In this document: positions 37,004 to 49,100 of the stretch, piece after piece
How the letters are laid out: every line of letters starts with the position of its first letter
Position numbering within the stretch: the stretch's first letter is position 1
Source of the DNA: Lepisosteus oculatus
Taxonomy: Eukaryota > Chordata > Actinopteri > Semionotiformes > Lepisosteidae
Reading direction: 5' to 3'
Length of the DNA stretch: 64,000 nt
NCBI RefSeq assembly: GCF_040954835.1
Contig: NC_090706.1
Coordinates: forward strand, 32,559,148-32,623,147
The notes under the pieces: model-generated
Databases searched by the model: none
Told to the model about the DNA's origin: nothing
Seen by the model: only the letters and a program-made list of their open reading frames with translations
Translations under genes and position numbers: made by a program

Positions 37004-40000
37004 ATGTGGAGGTTAAATGTTGTCCGGCATAAACTACGCCCTCAAGGGACCAACCTGGAGGAGCTTAAAATCAGTAGAAGAGAGCACGAAAAAGGTTAGT
37101 CCTGAAATTACCCGCGGTCTATTTACAGTACCTTAACACATTCCTCTATAACCGAATCACGCTGTACTCCTCGGTCTGTGGCAGTGTTGTCTTTTGGTCT
37201 AAAACAAAAACTTTGGTTGGTTTGTAGTTCAATTAAGGTGTTTCTGTACATGTGCCAGCAGTCTGTTTGATTACAAAATTAAAAACAAAACTGTGCACCA
37301 GTCAGAAAGAGCTGTGTTGTAACTATGGTTGCAATAAAATATATTTCAGTAGTCAGGGGAGGTTTGTGGTAGATACAATTTCAGTAGAATTAGAATCTCA
37401 CACCATCTACAATTTTAAAGTAGGGCAATTAATGTCTTATTCCTGAGAAAAGTGTTCCGGCAACAGTTATCTGTTTTAAGCCCTAAGACAGGCTCGGAGG
37501 GACCAGCAGCTGGTCAGCAAGAGGAGGCTACAGGAGGCAGATGAAGATGACTTTGTGGAAACTGCAGAGGGCCTCCTGACAAAGGAACAGGTCAGCCATT
37601 ACAGATCAGACACTTTGATGTACTGAAGCTAACCATAATGTACAATGGCAGTCTTACTGTATCTATCATTTCAAAGGTGCTTTCTCTGTGTAGTCTGTCC
37701 AGTAACCATTGTTGAAGCTGATTGCTGCCTCTGGAGCTACATGAAGATATGAAGATGTAGATCTTGATAGGGACGTCAATAAGCAACACTTTCGTTATGT
37801 TTTCATTTGAATTTGGTGACAATTCTAGTGAGTTTTTCCCATGTATCTTTATAAGATAATGCAGCTGTTCCAAGGGATCAAGCACAGCAGTGAGGAACGA
37901 GTGAATCACCTGCGAACTCTGAGGAGGGCTCTTCGTTGCAAAAAGACACAGCTCACCTTTGTAAAGTAAGGGAAGACAGTGTCCAGTTGGTTTTTGGTCA
38001 TTTTCATTTAAATTTCAAATGCACTTGAACAGAGCTAAGAAACTGGCTTCTGCTGTTTTTAATTTTAAACCATCTAGACCTGGTCTGTTTGCTTATTTGA
38101 CAGAGGTTTGACTTTTTCTTTTTATTAAATAAAAAAAGAAAACAAAATTTGTTCAAAGTAAGAAACACAAGCCCTTTTATGAGTCAAAAAGGGACTTCAA
38201 GACAAAGCAAGGCCCCCACACAAGAGCTGAATTCTGTGGTATAAACCACTAATTCAGCCATAATTGTCATCTTAGAGAAAGGAGTGCTGCCGATCTTCCC
38301 CTCTATTAATCAGTGGACTTCTGGACTTCTGCAGGCTGGAGAACAGTATGCATGTGTTGGTGGGCTTGCTCAGTGGATCCAATGCAGTACACCAGCTGGA
38401 GGCAGCCTACTGCCTGCATGAGCTATCTCACTCTGATGAGGCCACAGTCCCCCTGGCCTGCCTACCTGCCACCCCATATCTCCTTACATTCCTTGCGGGT
38501 CAGAGTCCCAAGTTGACAGTAAGTATGTGCCTTTCACCTCTTGGGGTTTACAGCTTCTCCGTGACTGAGAAAATGCATCTCCTCCAGACCACAACCCTAC
38601 CTAAAAAAATGCAAATGCACATTTATCCGCATCTAGTTAAACGACTTGGTAAAGAAACAATGGGCGTGGGTGTAATAGTAGAAATTTATTTATGTATTTA
38701 GTAGAGGTGTAGCTCAAAGAATTACAGTAATAATATTTTTTTAATGGCTGATTTCTGTTCTTTCTAACTGCATTCAACCTAAGCGTATGTTTTCTGTATT
38801 TTGGTAGGAGCTGTGTTTATACACCCTTGGAAACCTGAGTGCGGAGAGCGAGGACATTCGGAAAAAGCTGCTGGCCCAGGGCATTATCCCAGCCCTGGCG
38901 AGCTGTATACAGGTACAGCGTCCCACCTGGTTTTTCAGTAATTCAGAATTCAGTAAGCTCTGCAAGGCCAGCTCAGAACTGTCTTTATTTCAGGACACCC
39001 AATTAAATCTGGGGATGAGAGTAGAGGTGACTGAGCAGGGGTGTCTACTCTACACCGAGTCAGATAACAGTGTATCTCTGCACTATTTTATGTATTAACA
39101 ATGAAATTGATAAAGTCTTAAGGATTGAGTTCGATGACATTTGGACTGGATCTTTTTTACAGCCCTTGCATGGTCAGCTTTTTCATTAAATTGCTAGATG
39201 TTGGTAAACCTCATCTTTTTTCTTCTGCCTTCACTGGGCTTGACATATACAGTCAATACATCTGTTTTCCTTCCTACTTTGGATCACAATTTGGTATATT
39301 TCTACTTCAATAAGAATATAGGCTGTTGGATTTTGTGGCATTTTGTTTAAAATGCAACTGTTGTGAAAGCTTTAAGATGATTTGGTTATTATCATGTTGC
39401 TTTTTAAACTGTAACATACTTTTCAACGTCGTTCACTTGTAAACGCTTACAGACAAGTTGTTTGCTCGTGCCTTTGTTTTGTTTCAGTGTCCTCATGTGG
39501 CCGTCACGGAAGCAGTGGGATATGCGCTCTCCCAGCTTCTCCAAGCTAAAGAGGCTCCTGAAAAAATAATCCCGTGAGCAACATTGATTCCATAGTCTAT
39601 GACTTCTGGAATGTGACTTGGACAGCCTTCAGTTTGATGGAAACACTAGGATGTTTAATGCCAGGAGGTCTTCTTTGATTCTTTTCATCTGAGCTTCAGG
39701 TGCCTTGATCGCACCTCTATTAGTATTTACCACTGATCCATGCCTTTTGTTTTCTTAAATCACTGTGTTCTCAATTTGGCCATCAGACAAACCCAAAACT
39801 GAACCAGTATTATGTATATAAGTTTAGAATTTGCACAATTCAATTACGATTTGATTCACTTATACATTGCTCATACATTTCCTCCTCCCCCCAGATTAGT
39901 CCTACAGTCTGGTGTGACCCAAGATTTGCTGTCAGCGTTGCAGTCTAATCCCGAGTGTGGGATTGGGACAGCTGTAGAATGTGCTTGGTGTCTCCACTAT

Positions 40001-43000
40001 CTCATCAGCAGGTGAGTCTTTTATCATTTTAGCTGTACCTTTGTTTTTTTTTTAAATGTGCAGGGTTATCAGAGGTACAGGCCTTGTAAACACTTCATTT
40101 ATATATGCTCTGTGTTAAATTGTCTCTAAAAATGAACATTTTTTAAATTTAAGTGCTTTAGACAATCTTGGAAAATATGCAGTTTTAGAGTGTAGATGGT
40201 GTAGATGTTATTTAATTGACCAGATAAAGCAAATCAAAGTAAATGGTCAATATATTACTGTCATGGTAGCATTTGAGTAAGACTGGCATGCTTATTTCTT
40301 AGACCAAGTGCACCTCAGTATTCTAAATGAGTCTATGCTGTAAATTAATTCAAATGATTATGACCAAAGCTTTATCTCCTTCTATTTTTACAGCAATGTT
40401 AATGTTGATTTACTGGTTGCCCAAGGTGCCATCTTTAAGAGCAGTTCTCTGCTGGTCACGCTGGGTGGTGCTGTAGCATCAGAGTTCTCGGAGGAAGGTA
40501 TTGAGCAGGTAAAACAAGGATACCAATTTGTCTTGTTTCTGCTAAAAGCAGAAATTCTGCATACAGGTTTACATGTGGCTAGGGAACATTTTACATTTAA
40601 CTATAGGAAAATAGTATATTTCCTATATTTATCTATAAGGGAAAAGTATAAGGTCCATGAAGGAAAAATTATAAGATACCATGAAAGTTTGGGGAGAGGG
40701 GCAAGAAAAAGAAAGTTGAGGAAAAAGGAACAGAAATCTAAGACCTAAGGTGACAGGTTCAAGTTAGGATAGATAGAGAATAGGGGTATCAGTAACTGTG
40801 ATTAAGAGGACATGATGACCTGTCCTGATCCTTACAAAAAAACCTGATTCACTGATAGTTTTGTCCAGGAAGATGATGAGTACTGTCAAAAATCCATAGG
40901 TTTCATCAATCTAACACTAAATATTCCTGAAAAACATCTGTTTGATATTTATTTTTGGAACATTCCATTGTTTTTTTCCCTCTTTTTAATCGGGATTTGG
41001 GATTAATCTCTATGCTAAGAATACATTTCCCGGCACATTTTTCTTAATTACTACACTGATTTCCATTTTTAATATTTTTTGTTGTTATTTTGTTTTTTAC
41101 ATCCCGTGGAAAAGCTGTAAACAGGAAGCTTAGCATTAAATAGCATAACAATTGTTATTAAACTGCAGGTTCAGTGGGTTACAACTGGAAAATACACCAT
41201 TCTTAATCTCCAATACAAATCCAGGTACAACAGTTTCCACTAAGTGTGGAGGTGGAACTGAGTCTTGGAGTCAGTACAAAGAAGTGAGGTCATGTGCTAA
41301 ATGTAGGTTAATGAAAATTGAACATAACCTAGTACTAGAACAGATTTTTGTGTTTCTTTCCTTAGATGTAGTGGAAAACATTTGCAGCATCCTTAGTATA
41401 TTTATCAAGCAAATTCAAACAAGCCGGTATTTCTTTGAAAAAAAATCTGAGATGTGGGAAAACAAACAGAATGTGTTTAAAAATAAATGTTTTGCACAGC
41501 AAACTATTCTAATTAGTTTGGCAATTACTTTGTATGGCTGATAGAGTTCTCTGATGTTCAAAACCCTTTGTTTGATTAATATTTGAAGGATAAATACAGG
41601 ACAAACTTTCAGAGTTTCAGTAAAGTGCTGTTTGTGTTCTTTCTGGTGAAGCATATATCCCTCATGGAAGCCAACAGTCCTGCACGTTAAAAAAGTCCAC
41701 TGTTTTTTGTTTTTTTGAAAATGCTGCAGCTGATTTCTCCCTTGCTCCGTTGCCTTGGGAACCTGCTAGCGGGCACTGGAGGCGAAGTTTGTAGAGAGCA
41801 GATCAGGGACAGCAGGCTGCTGGTGGCGCTGTGTGCCTTTATTCAGGCTTTTCTGCAGACGCGGACATACATTGCACGAGAAAGCCTATGGGTCATGAAT
41901 AATCTTACAGGTAGCAACCAACTTTTATATCTGAAGGAAAAACTTTTCTGGAAGTGAGTTATTATAGTGCCTAGTTTCCTTTTTGGATTTCCTGATGAAT
42001 ATGTAAGGTGATACTTGCTCTAGCGGAGTACACAGTCACCTTCTTTGAATAGAAATGTTTGTACTACGAGCGTTTCTGCTTGTTTTTACTTAAACTGAGG
42101 TTTTGTATAGTTTAAGATGGTATATGGTGTCGATTATGGCAGTTCAAACTGCTCATAAGAAATCAGTCACTGCAGAAATTTGGTTTCTCTCTCAGATGAG
42201 ATTAATCCACTGTTGAAGTAGAGTTTTTAATCTTTAAATTATATCAGTATCTTACCTACCAGTCAGTGACCCTGTATTCTCACGTGCTTGACTTGGGTAT
42301 GCTGGGGAAGTGATACATCTGTATTAGCCTTACATGTTTTGTGTTCCGCTGATTCTGTCCAGCTGAAGATGCCATATTCTGCTCAGTGCTGCTATACTTA
42401 AACCTGGTACCTGTGTTGATTGAGCTGCTGCCATTCTCCAAGGGCATAAACATTATGGTAAGAAACGTGGGGATCGGGTTATTTCAAGCACAGTATTTTT
42501 TGTAATGCATTTTAAGGTTTTTATGCCTCTTTCAATTTAGGCCCTGCGTGTACTATGCAACACTGCTAAGAAAGGACCGGAGTACTGCCAGCAGCTGCAC
42601 CAGAAAGGGGTGCTGTCAGCTCTTCACACAACGCTCAGAATGGCTGATCCTGAAATTATACATCTTAGTCTAGAACTGCTGCACATGATGGTGGCTGGCA
42701 GCTCCCAGGTAATGTGATACCGAAAGCCTAGATGATTTTTTTCCAAGTTATTAGAACTTGTTATATTTTCTCCATATGTGTGCTGTGACAGAAGATACTG
42801 GAACTATTCAGAATTGTGTTTTGTCTTTCTGGTAGTTGTATTTCCACACTAGGGCTGGTAGCACCTGCCCCTCAGAGCGTAGATGATCAAAGCCAGACTA
42901 AGCCAGTGAGGCATGAGTTTTATTTATTCCTGATTTTTCTGTTGATTTAAAACTCTTTTCTACTATTTATAGATTTGAACATGTATGTATTACACCAGCT

Positions 43001-43462
43001 CATAACAGCAAATCTTTTTTTCCATGCACTGTGTTCATAGGTTGCTTGTGAGCTTGTGAAGCAGGAGGGGATTTCACTGCTAGAGGCCATCCAGTATAAC
43101 AGCCAGGAGGAGTTAAGGATTCGGGCCACTTTCATTCTGGATAGATATCTCTCCCCACAGGTCCTGGTAAGGACAGCTGCTTGAGCAGATGTTTTAAGGA
43201 GTTTGCGGAGGAACTGATTTCAAAATGTTGTTGAGTGCGTGGTTGATTCCACAGATGTGGAAACTAACAGAACTTTATGTAAAATATCCCTTATTGACTT
43301 TTAATGTTGGTTGTAGAATTAAATCTAAGAAATGTGCACTACAGAAAAGTTATTTCCACATTCATGTATGAGATATATCCATCATGTATGCCTGTTGTTT
43401 GAGAGCAGTAAAATGAGTTTAATTTTTTTCCTGTTTTAAAGGCAAATACTCCTGTTGAATGA
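37004..43462 (+). CDS. tmco6: TMCO6, importin-alpha-like armadillo protein (499 aa)
   Basis: Thirteen coding exons: 37004-37094, 37481-37590, 37865-37965, 38335-38518, 38808-38912, 39488-39573, 39895-40011, 40394-40508, 41730-41910, 42363-42457, 42541-42708, 43041-43166, 43442-43462. Phases close and the length is close to human TMCO6 (493 aa). The N-terminus is basic and IBB-like (LEELKISRREHEK, then ALRQARRDQQLVSKRR), as in importin-alpha. The rest is armadillo-type helices, with conserved stretches LEAAYCLHELSHSDEATV, GYALSQLLQAKEAPEKIIP and LWVMNNLT. The second coding exon uses the weak acceptor TGTTTTAAG (37,480); this restores ALRQARR and the frame, whereas the nearby CAG does not. A non-coding first exon ending near 36,421 (GTAAGT donor) is plausible. 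The protein's function is poorly known; nuclear-transport activity is inferred from homology. Confidence 0.95.
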
Positions 43463-43784
43463 CACCCCAACCATGTTGTGCTAAGTGGCAGTATCAAGAA
43501 GAAAGCTTTGTGTCATAAATGCTAAAGGTTCTCAGGGAACATACTTTAATTTTGCAATGCAAATTTCTTTTCTATATGGCTATTTTAGCCATTACGCTTA
43601 TATGGAAAAGATTTTATGTTATAAAAAAATCAACTCAAATACAAACTGCTGCAAGTCACATTCATCAAAAACCCTGTTACAGAGAATATAATTTATAATT
43701 TTCTGGTTATAAAAAAACTTTTCCAGATTGTCATCATGAAATAGAAAACGAATTATAAAATGGTAGTTTAAGGTAGACACCTTA

Positions 43785-43840
43785 ATATAATAATAATAAT
43801 AAAAAACTTTATTTTATATAGCGCCTTTAAATGCAAATAA
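43785..43840. repeat. Short repeat tail in the tmco6 3'UTR
   Basis: (TAA)n followed by TTTATTTTATATAGCGCC, a motif common at the ends of fish interspersed repeats. Only this end is recognisable. Confidence 0.4.
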
Positions 43841-44067
43841 TGCAAATTCACAAAATGCAAAAAATGTTACCAACTTAAAAGATATTCAATTATAATATAA
43901 ACCCAAGAGAATCTGGTCATTTAGTATGCCCCTGAATGTATTTTATAAAAATTACCCTTGGCTCTGCCTTCCCCCCCACCTTCTGCAATCCTCTAGTCCT
44001 TGAAAAATAGCAAATGGAACACTTAATTTAGTATGCATTATAATATGAAGTGTATTTGTTTTATTTT

Positions 44068-44073
44068 AATAAA
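44068..44073 (+). promoter_or_regulatory. Poly(A) signal of tmco6
   Basis: AATAAA about 600 bp after the tmco6 stop and only about 90 bp from the opposing ndufa2 signal. Confidence 0.65.
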
Positions 44074-44161
44074 ATATTCTAATTTAGTTTGTGTGTGATT
44101 TATTGAAGTTATAGTTTTGTTAAGCAAGAAAACGCAAAAACTCATTTGTCATTAAATACAT

Positions 44162-44167
44162 TTTATT
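44162..44167 (-). promoter_or_regulatory. Poly(A) signal of ndufa2
   Basis: TTTATT on + (AATAAA on -), about 110 bp downstream of the ndufa2 stop codon. Confidence 0.65.
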
Positions 44168-44275
44168 GTACACTGGCATATCAATGCATTGGGGTTGAAA
44201 CAGACCGTTCACCCAAAGTCCACAAAATACAGGGCACAGACACCACCTGCACAGAACTTCCTTTTCTGCTTCTCT

Positions 44276-45665
44276 TCATGGTTTAGCATTAACCACAGAC
44301 TCCAATGCCTTGGCTACTTGGGCAGCATTCATGTTGTCCAGAGCTACACTCTTTTCTTTGCCAAACTCTGCAACACAAAAGCAGCAATTCAAGCCCCGCT
44401 CGGTCGTCCTATGAGTTAAAACAGAGCAATACCCTTATTTTGATACTTGTGATACATCTCCTTATGCCCCAAGTGTATGCCAGATGTTAAGATCTCCATG
44501 TTCCAATACAATTTCGACTTAGTAGACTAACTTGAGTTGTTTTCACTTCCTGAACAATCAAAGATTATATTTGTAGGTGGAATCAAAAAGGTCTAGTTAT
44601 GTTAGTGTAGCAGCAATTTCTGTGCAGCATATTCTGTTAAACAGTGGTGTCACTAGGAACAGAATAGGCATGGTAGATATGCCTGGTAAATATGTCAGAA
44701 TTTAAAGAATCCAAAACAGTAACCAAGGTTCCAAAGAACTATATTGATGTTTGGATTTCATTCCTGCTGAATTCTGAATGTCCTCAAACATCTATCATTC
44801 AGTTTTGATCCATTAACAAAAGCCACCCAAATGTAAGTTTAAATCAGTACATCTAGCAAAATGACAACTGTATATTTTAGGAATAAATTAAGTAAATGGC
44901 TCCCAATTTCCTTCTTCGTTATGGCCCAATGCCAGCTGAATTCCCTTACAACTGGATTTCAGTAAATATGTTTATTAATCCGCTGATCGCCGTACACCTG
45001 TTCAAGTACTGTACTCGGACTCACCGTATCGTGCCCACAATTTAGGCTGAACACCAGAACACTCCCTGATTAAGATTGGAAACTCAGGGTTAGCTTTCTT
45101 CAGCGTCACATAGTGCTGCTCGATGAAATCCCTAACGAAAGAATAAACAATCGTATATTTTTAAATGTCACTGTCTGCCATTAACCGACCTGTCCAGCAT
45201 ACTTTGCAAAACATTTAGGAAGAATTAGAAGGTAATAAATAAAATACTGCTTTTCGTTTTTACATATTATCCAAATGTACAATACCAACCCCGATGAGAG
45301 ATATAATAAACTTATTTATTTATTTTTTATATAGTACATTCCTGTAAATTGAGAATTTGCTATACCTAGTTGAAACAGCAGCCAGTGACAGCGGTTCAAA
45401 GACTGAGTGTTTATAAAAGCACTGTTTCCAATGCAAACAGGAGATACAATTTCGGCAAAACATAAAACATTCTATACTGTTAAATACAGTTGTACGACTT
45501 CTCCAAGCAATCAAATTGCGATAAAAAATGTCGTTCTAGCAATACCTGCTTTCTTAATACATACCTGACCCCTTGACTACCCGCCGAGGTCTGACACAAA
45601 TGTAAGCGGATTTCTTTAAGGTTTCTCGCAAGATTTGACCCAATACTTCTTGCAACAGCAGCCAT
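44276..45665 (-). CDS. ndufa2: NDUFA2, complex I accessory subunit (99 aa)
   Basis: Accessory subunit (B8) of the N-module of mitochondrial NADH:ubiquinone oxidoreductase, on the matrix side. Three exons on the minus strand: 45565-45665, 45025-45131, 44276-44367. They join to exactly 99 residues, the same length as human NDUFA2. The sequence begins [20 protein letters not shown] and contains [29 protein letters not shown] and [12 protein letters not shown], characteristic of the family's thioredoxin-like fold. Cys24 and Cys58, which form the disulfide in the human protein, are both present. Convergent with tmco6 and divergent from ik, with which it shares a CCAAT-rich promoter. Confidence 0.97.
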
Positions 45666-45733
45666 GATGTTCACCTTTAAAATCTACAGATTTGCGATAC
45701 TCTCTACCACTTCCTTTAGGAGCACCGCCTTAC

Positions 45734-45975
45734 CCAATGAGTGCTTAAAGAGCATCCCATTGGAAAGCATCATAACCAATCACATATCACATTTTAGAGG
45801 GGCGTAAACAACTCACCAATCAGCGTGGGAACAAAGTAGATAGACTCTCAGTGATAACCAATTACAGCAGGATGCTTCTGACCAATGTCTTTAGGGTATT
45901 TCAAGGCAATCTTAGTCGATAGTCAGAATTGCGACAACCGTGATCGATTATTTTTCCTGTTCTGCCATTTCCGGT
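45734..45975. promoter_or_regulatory. Shared ndufa2/ik bidirectional promoter with six CCAAT boxes
   Basis: CCAAT or its complement occurs at 45,734, 45,759, 45,776, 45,816, 45,858 and 45,882, so six within about 150 bp, the spacing and density expected for NF-Y. An ETS-like site (TTTCCGGT) lies at 45,968-45,975, on the ik side. The two start codons are 456 bp apart and no TATA box stands out, as usual for divergent housekeeping genes. Confidence 0.75.
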
Positions 45976-46121
45976 AGTGAGTTTTGTGGACGACGGATGG
46001 AGTAGTAATTTGCTGTGTTTAAGTGTCTAAAATAATATTTGCAGATTGATTTTCGGTTTTAAAACGTAAAAAATAGATGTAAGGATCCTCTTTGAAGCAG
46101 AGAAACGTAAACCGCTTCAAA

Positions 46122-49100
46122 ATGCCGGAACGAGACAGTAAGTTTTGTTTTCGCATTTTACCTCAAGTACTTGAATGTTGCTGTTATTTTGTTTACGAGG
46201 ATAAACGCGTTCTTTGTTATTGTATAATTTCAAACGTACTTACATTAGTTAATTAAATCCGATCGCTTTTATGGCTAGATAAACACATCGATTGAATATT
46301 CTCTGTAAGCTTGGAATTAGGGGCAATGATTTACTTGAACTGGTTTATGTTGGTGTTCAGGGTTTTTGTTCTTAATTAGTACTGTCGCCCAATGTCAATT
46401 TTTTTTTGTCGGTAAATGTTTGTATTATTTAAATGCACGACTAACTATAGCCAGTACATCGATATGCTTGACAACTATCGTTGTAGTTTTAATAGTGGGC
46501 CTCACTACTATTGTGACTCTGCTCCGTTGTCTATGGGATTGTACGTGTGTTCAGAAATTAATTTTTATGTCGTGACTACCTCATAATGTTTAATTATCTT
46601 ATAATAGTAGGCCTCATAATTGTGTTGTCAAATTTTGTAAGCATTGATCTTCTCAGCATTGTAACATTCAAAGAAATCTTTGGATTTAAAAATCAATAAT
46701 AGTTTTTCGCTGGGAAATTTGATCTCTTCAGAGGGATTCAAGAATTTTAAGATACGATTTCTAATTAACATCTTAATTTTAAGATTATAAGAGCATGATT
46801 TCAATCAAGTATACCATAAAGGGAGTTTGTATAAACCTCTTCCTTAGTCAGTCAGGCCTCTAGGGACACATTTCTAAGTGCTATTCTCTGGCAAATGTTA
46901 TACATTTCTATTGTAATTTTTCATTAGGCAGCACCTTATTCAACTGGGGTGTTCTTTTTAAAACGTTTTCCTATAACCTTTATATTTGTTTTCCTTCCCT
47001 CCCCTTAGGTGAGCTGTACTCAAATCCCCTGGCTCCAGATGGCCATGAGGTGGAAGATCATCGGTCAGCTCTCCAGTGAGTATCTCCATATTGCTGTGTA
47101 TTTGTCTTATGATGTCTTATGAACTTATGATTTCCCAGCTTTCCATTGTTAGCAAGCTCCTTGTTCTTGTCCAAAGTAATTCAGGAACTCAGAGCATATT
47201 TCAGAAGCATGGGGCACAAAGCGGAACTGCGTTGTGGACACACACACACACAAAGACTATAAATAGCCTGGACAGCATGTCATTAGAAATTTGGAGAACC
47301 TGCAAACTCCTTACAAAAGCTGTTCCAGTACAGAATAGAACATAGCACCCAGTAGCAGTGAGATAGTAGCACTGTTGTACCACTGTGCTGCTTCACTAAT
47401 TATTTTACGCTCGGCAATCCATATTAAATATGGAGACTCTAGTTATTTATCAAAATCACTCAGTTTTGCACTTTCTTCCAGTGTTATTTTGACAGTCTTA
47501 TATAATCTTGTGATCAGTGCCCACTGAGGAACTAAAATAAACCCACCTGAAAAACTTATATTCTTAAAATAATCCAGTGCAAGGTATCGAGTACATTTTC
47601 ATTTCTGTCATACTTTAGCCAAAGAGTTAAATATTACAGAGGTGGATTCAAATACGTTGAGTGTTTTTTAAGATGTTGTAAATGTGTCGGAAGGTTTCTG
47701 CTGAATGATCATGTTAATGTTCTTTTCTGCTGCTTAGGTCCAAGCTGACAAATGAAGATTTCCGAAAATTGTTGATGACCCCGCGGGCTACACCTTCAAC
47801 AGCCCCTCCTTCAAAATCTCGCCACCATGAGTGAGTACTGATGGGGCACTTTTTTAGGACGGGAAACCTTAAGGTTTTCAACAACTGCGTCTCATAGAAC
47901 GTCCACAGCATCGTCTGCTTGTTCCTGTATTTGTTACACCTTTTCTACATCTGTCAAAATAGTTTTAATATGGTAGTAGAAACACACAGTTTGTCTTATC
48001 AAAAGCTACAAATTATTCGACTATCAATAATTGTAGTTATCTGCAAATGGAAGAGCCTCATGTTTCTCATACTAACTCGCCTTGTATGGTTCCAGAATGC
48101 CAAGGGAATACAATGAGGATGAAGACCCAGCAGCTCGAAGAAGGAAGAAGAAAAGGTGATTTTTGTCAATTTTATTCAACCACTAAGCAAAGTTTGGTAA
48201 ACTATTCTGATGAATAGCTTCACTAGGTAGTGCTGTAAATATCACCCAAGGTAAACACATAGGTAAAGGAATATAGGTTGAGCATAATTGCATAAATTGA
48301 ACTCTTTTTTTTTCGCTCCATTTCATTGTTTTAACTTTCCTGCTTCACTCGCAGTTACTATGCCAAGCTTCGACAGCAGGAGCTTGAACGAGAGCGCGAG
48401 TTGGCGGAGAAGTACAGAGACCGAGCAAGGGAGAGGAGAGATGGTGTCAACAAGGACTATGAGGAGACTGAACTCATCAGCACCACAGCCAACTACAGGG
48501 CTGTGGGCCCTACAGCAGAAGCGTGAGTGTCTCTCAGCCCGTTCCTCACACACCTCTCCTGTTTCCTTCCACCCTACATGAAGAGAACTGCCCTTCTCAC
48601 TAGCCCTCCCTTCAGAACACACTTCTTATCTATCCTAATTGCTTGTCAGCCAAGAAGATTTATATTTGTGAAGTTCTGCAGTAGCTCTATACATCTAATA
48701 TGACATTCCTTTGTTTCCATGTTCTTGCAATGGTGTTTTTGCATCGATGGAATTTTTAGATTCCAGCAGGTGTTTCTTGAATACATTAAAATGGTCTTTT
48801 CTAATGATCATTTTATATTCTCCTGTTTTGGCAATTAACAGCGATAAATCGGCAGCAGAAAAGAGAAGGCAACTGATCCAGGAGTCCAAGTTCTTGGGTG
48901 GTGACATGGAGCACACTCACTTGGTGAAAGGGTTGGATTTTGCCCTGCTGCAGAAGGTGAGTTTTGTATTAGAGTGTTATCGGCAAGCCGTTTCAATGAC
49001 CTGTAATATGGTCTTTAGAACTTGGAGTCCTGATCATTTTGTTGGAGTATCAAAAAATGCTTCTTTTACAGGAGACTCACAAAGGTAACACTGCAATTTT

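Noticed and set aside
41152-41541. 129-codon open frame inside tmco6 intron 9
   Set aside because: Lies wholly in an intron, has no recognisable domain, and the neighbouring exons join correctly without it.
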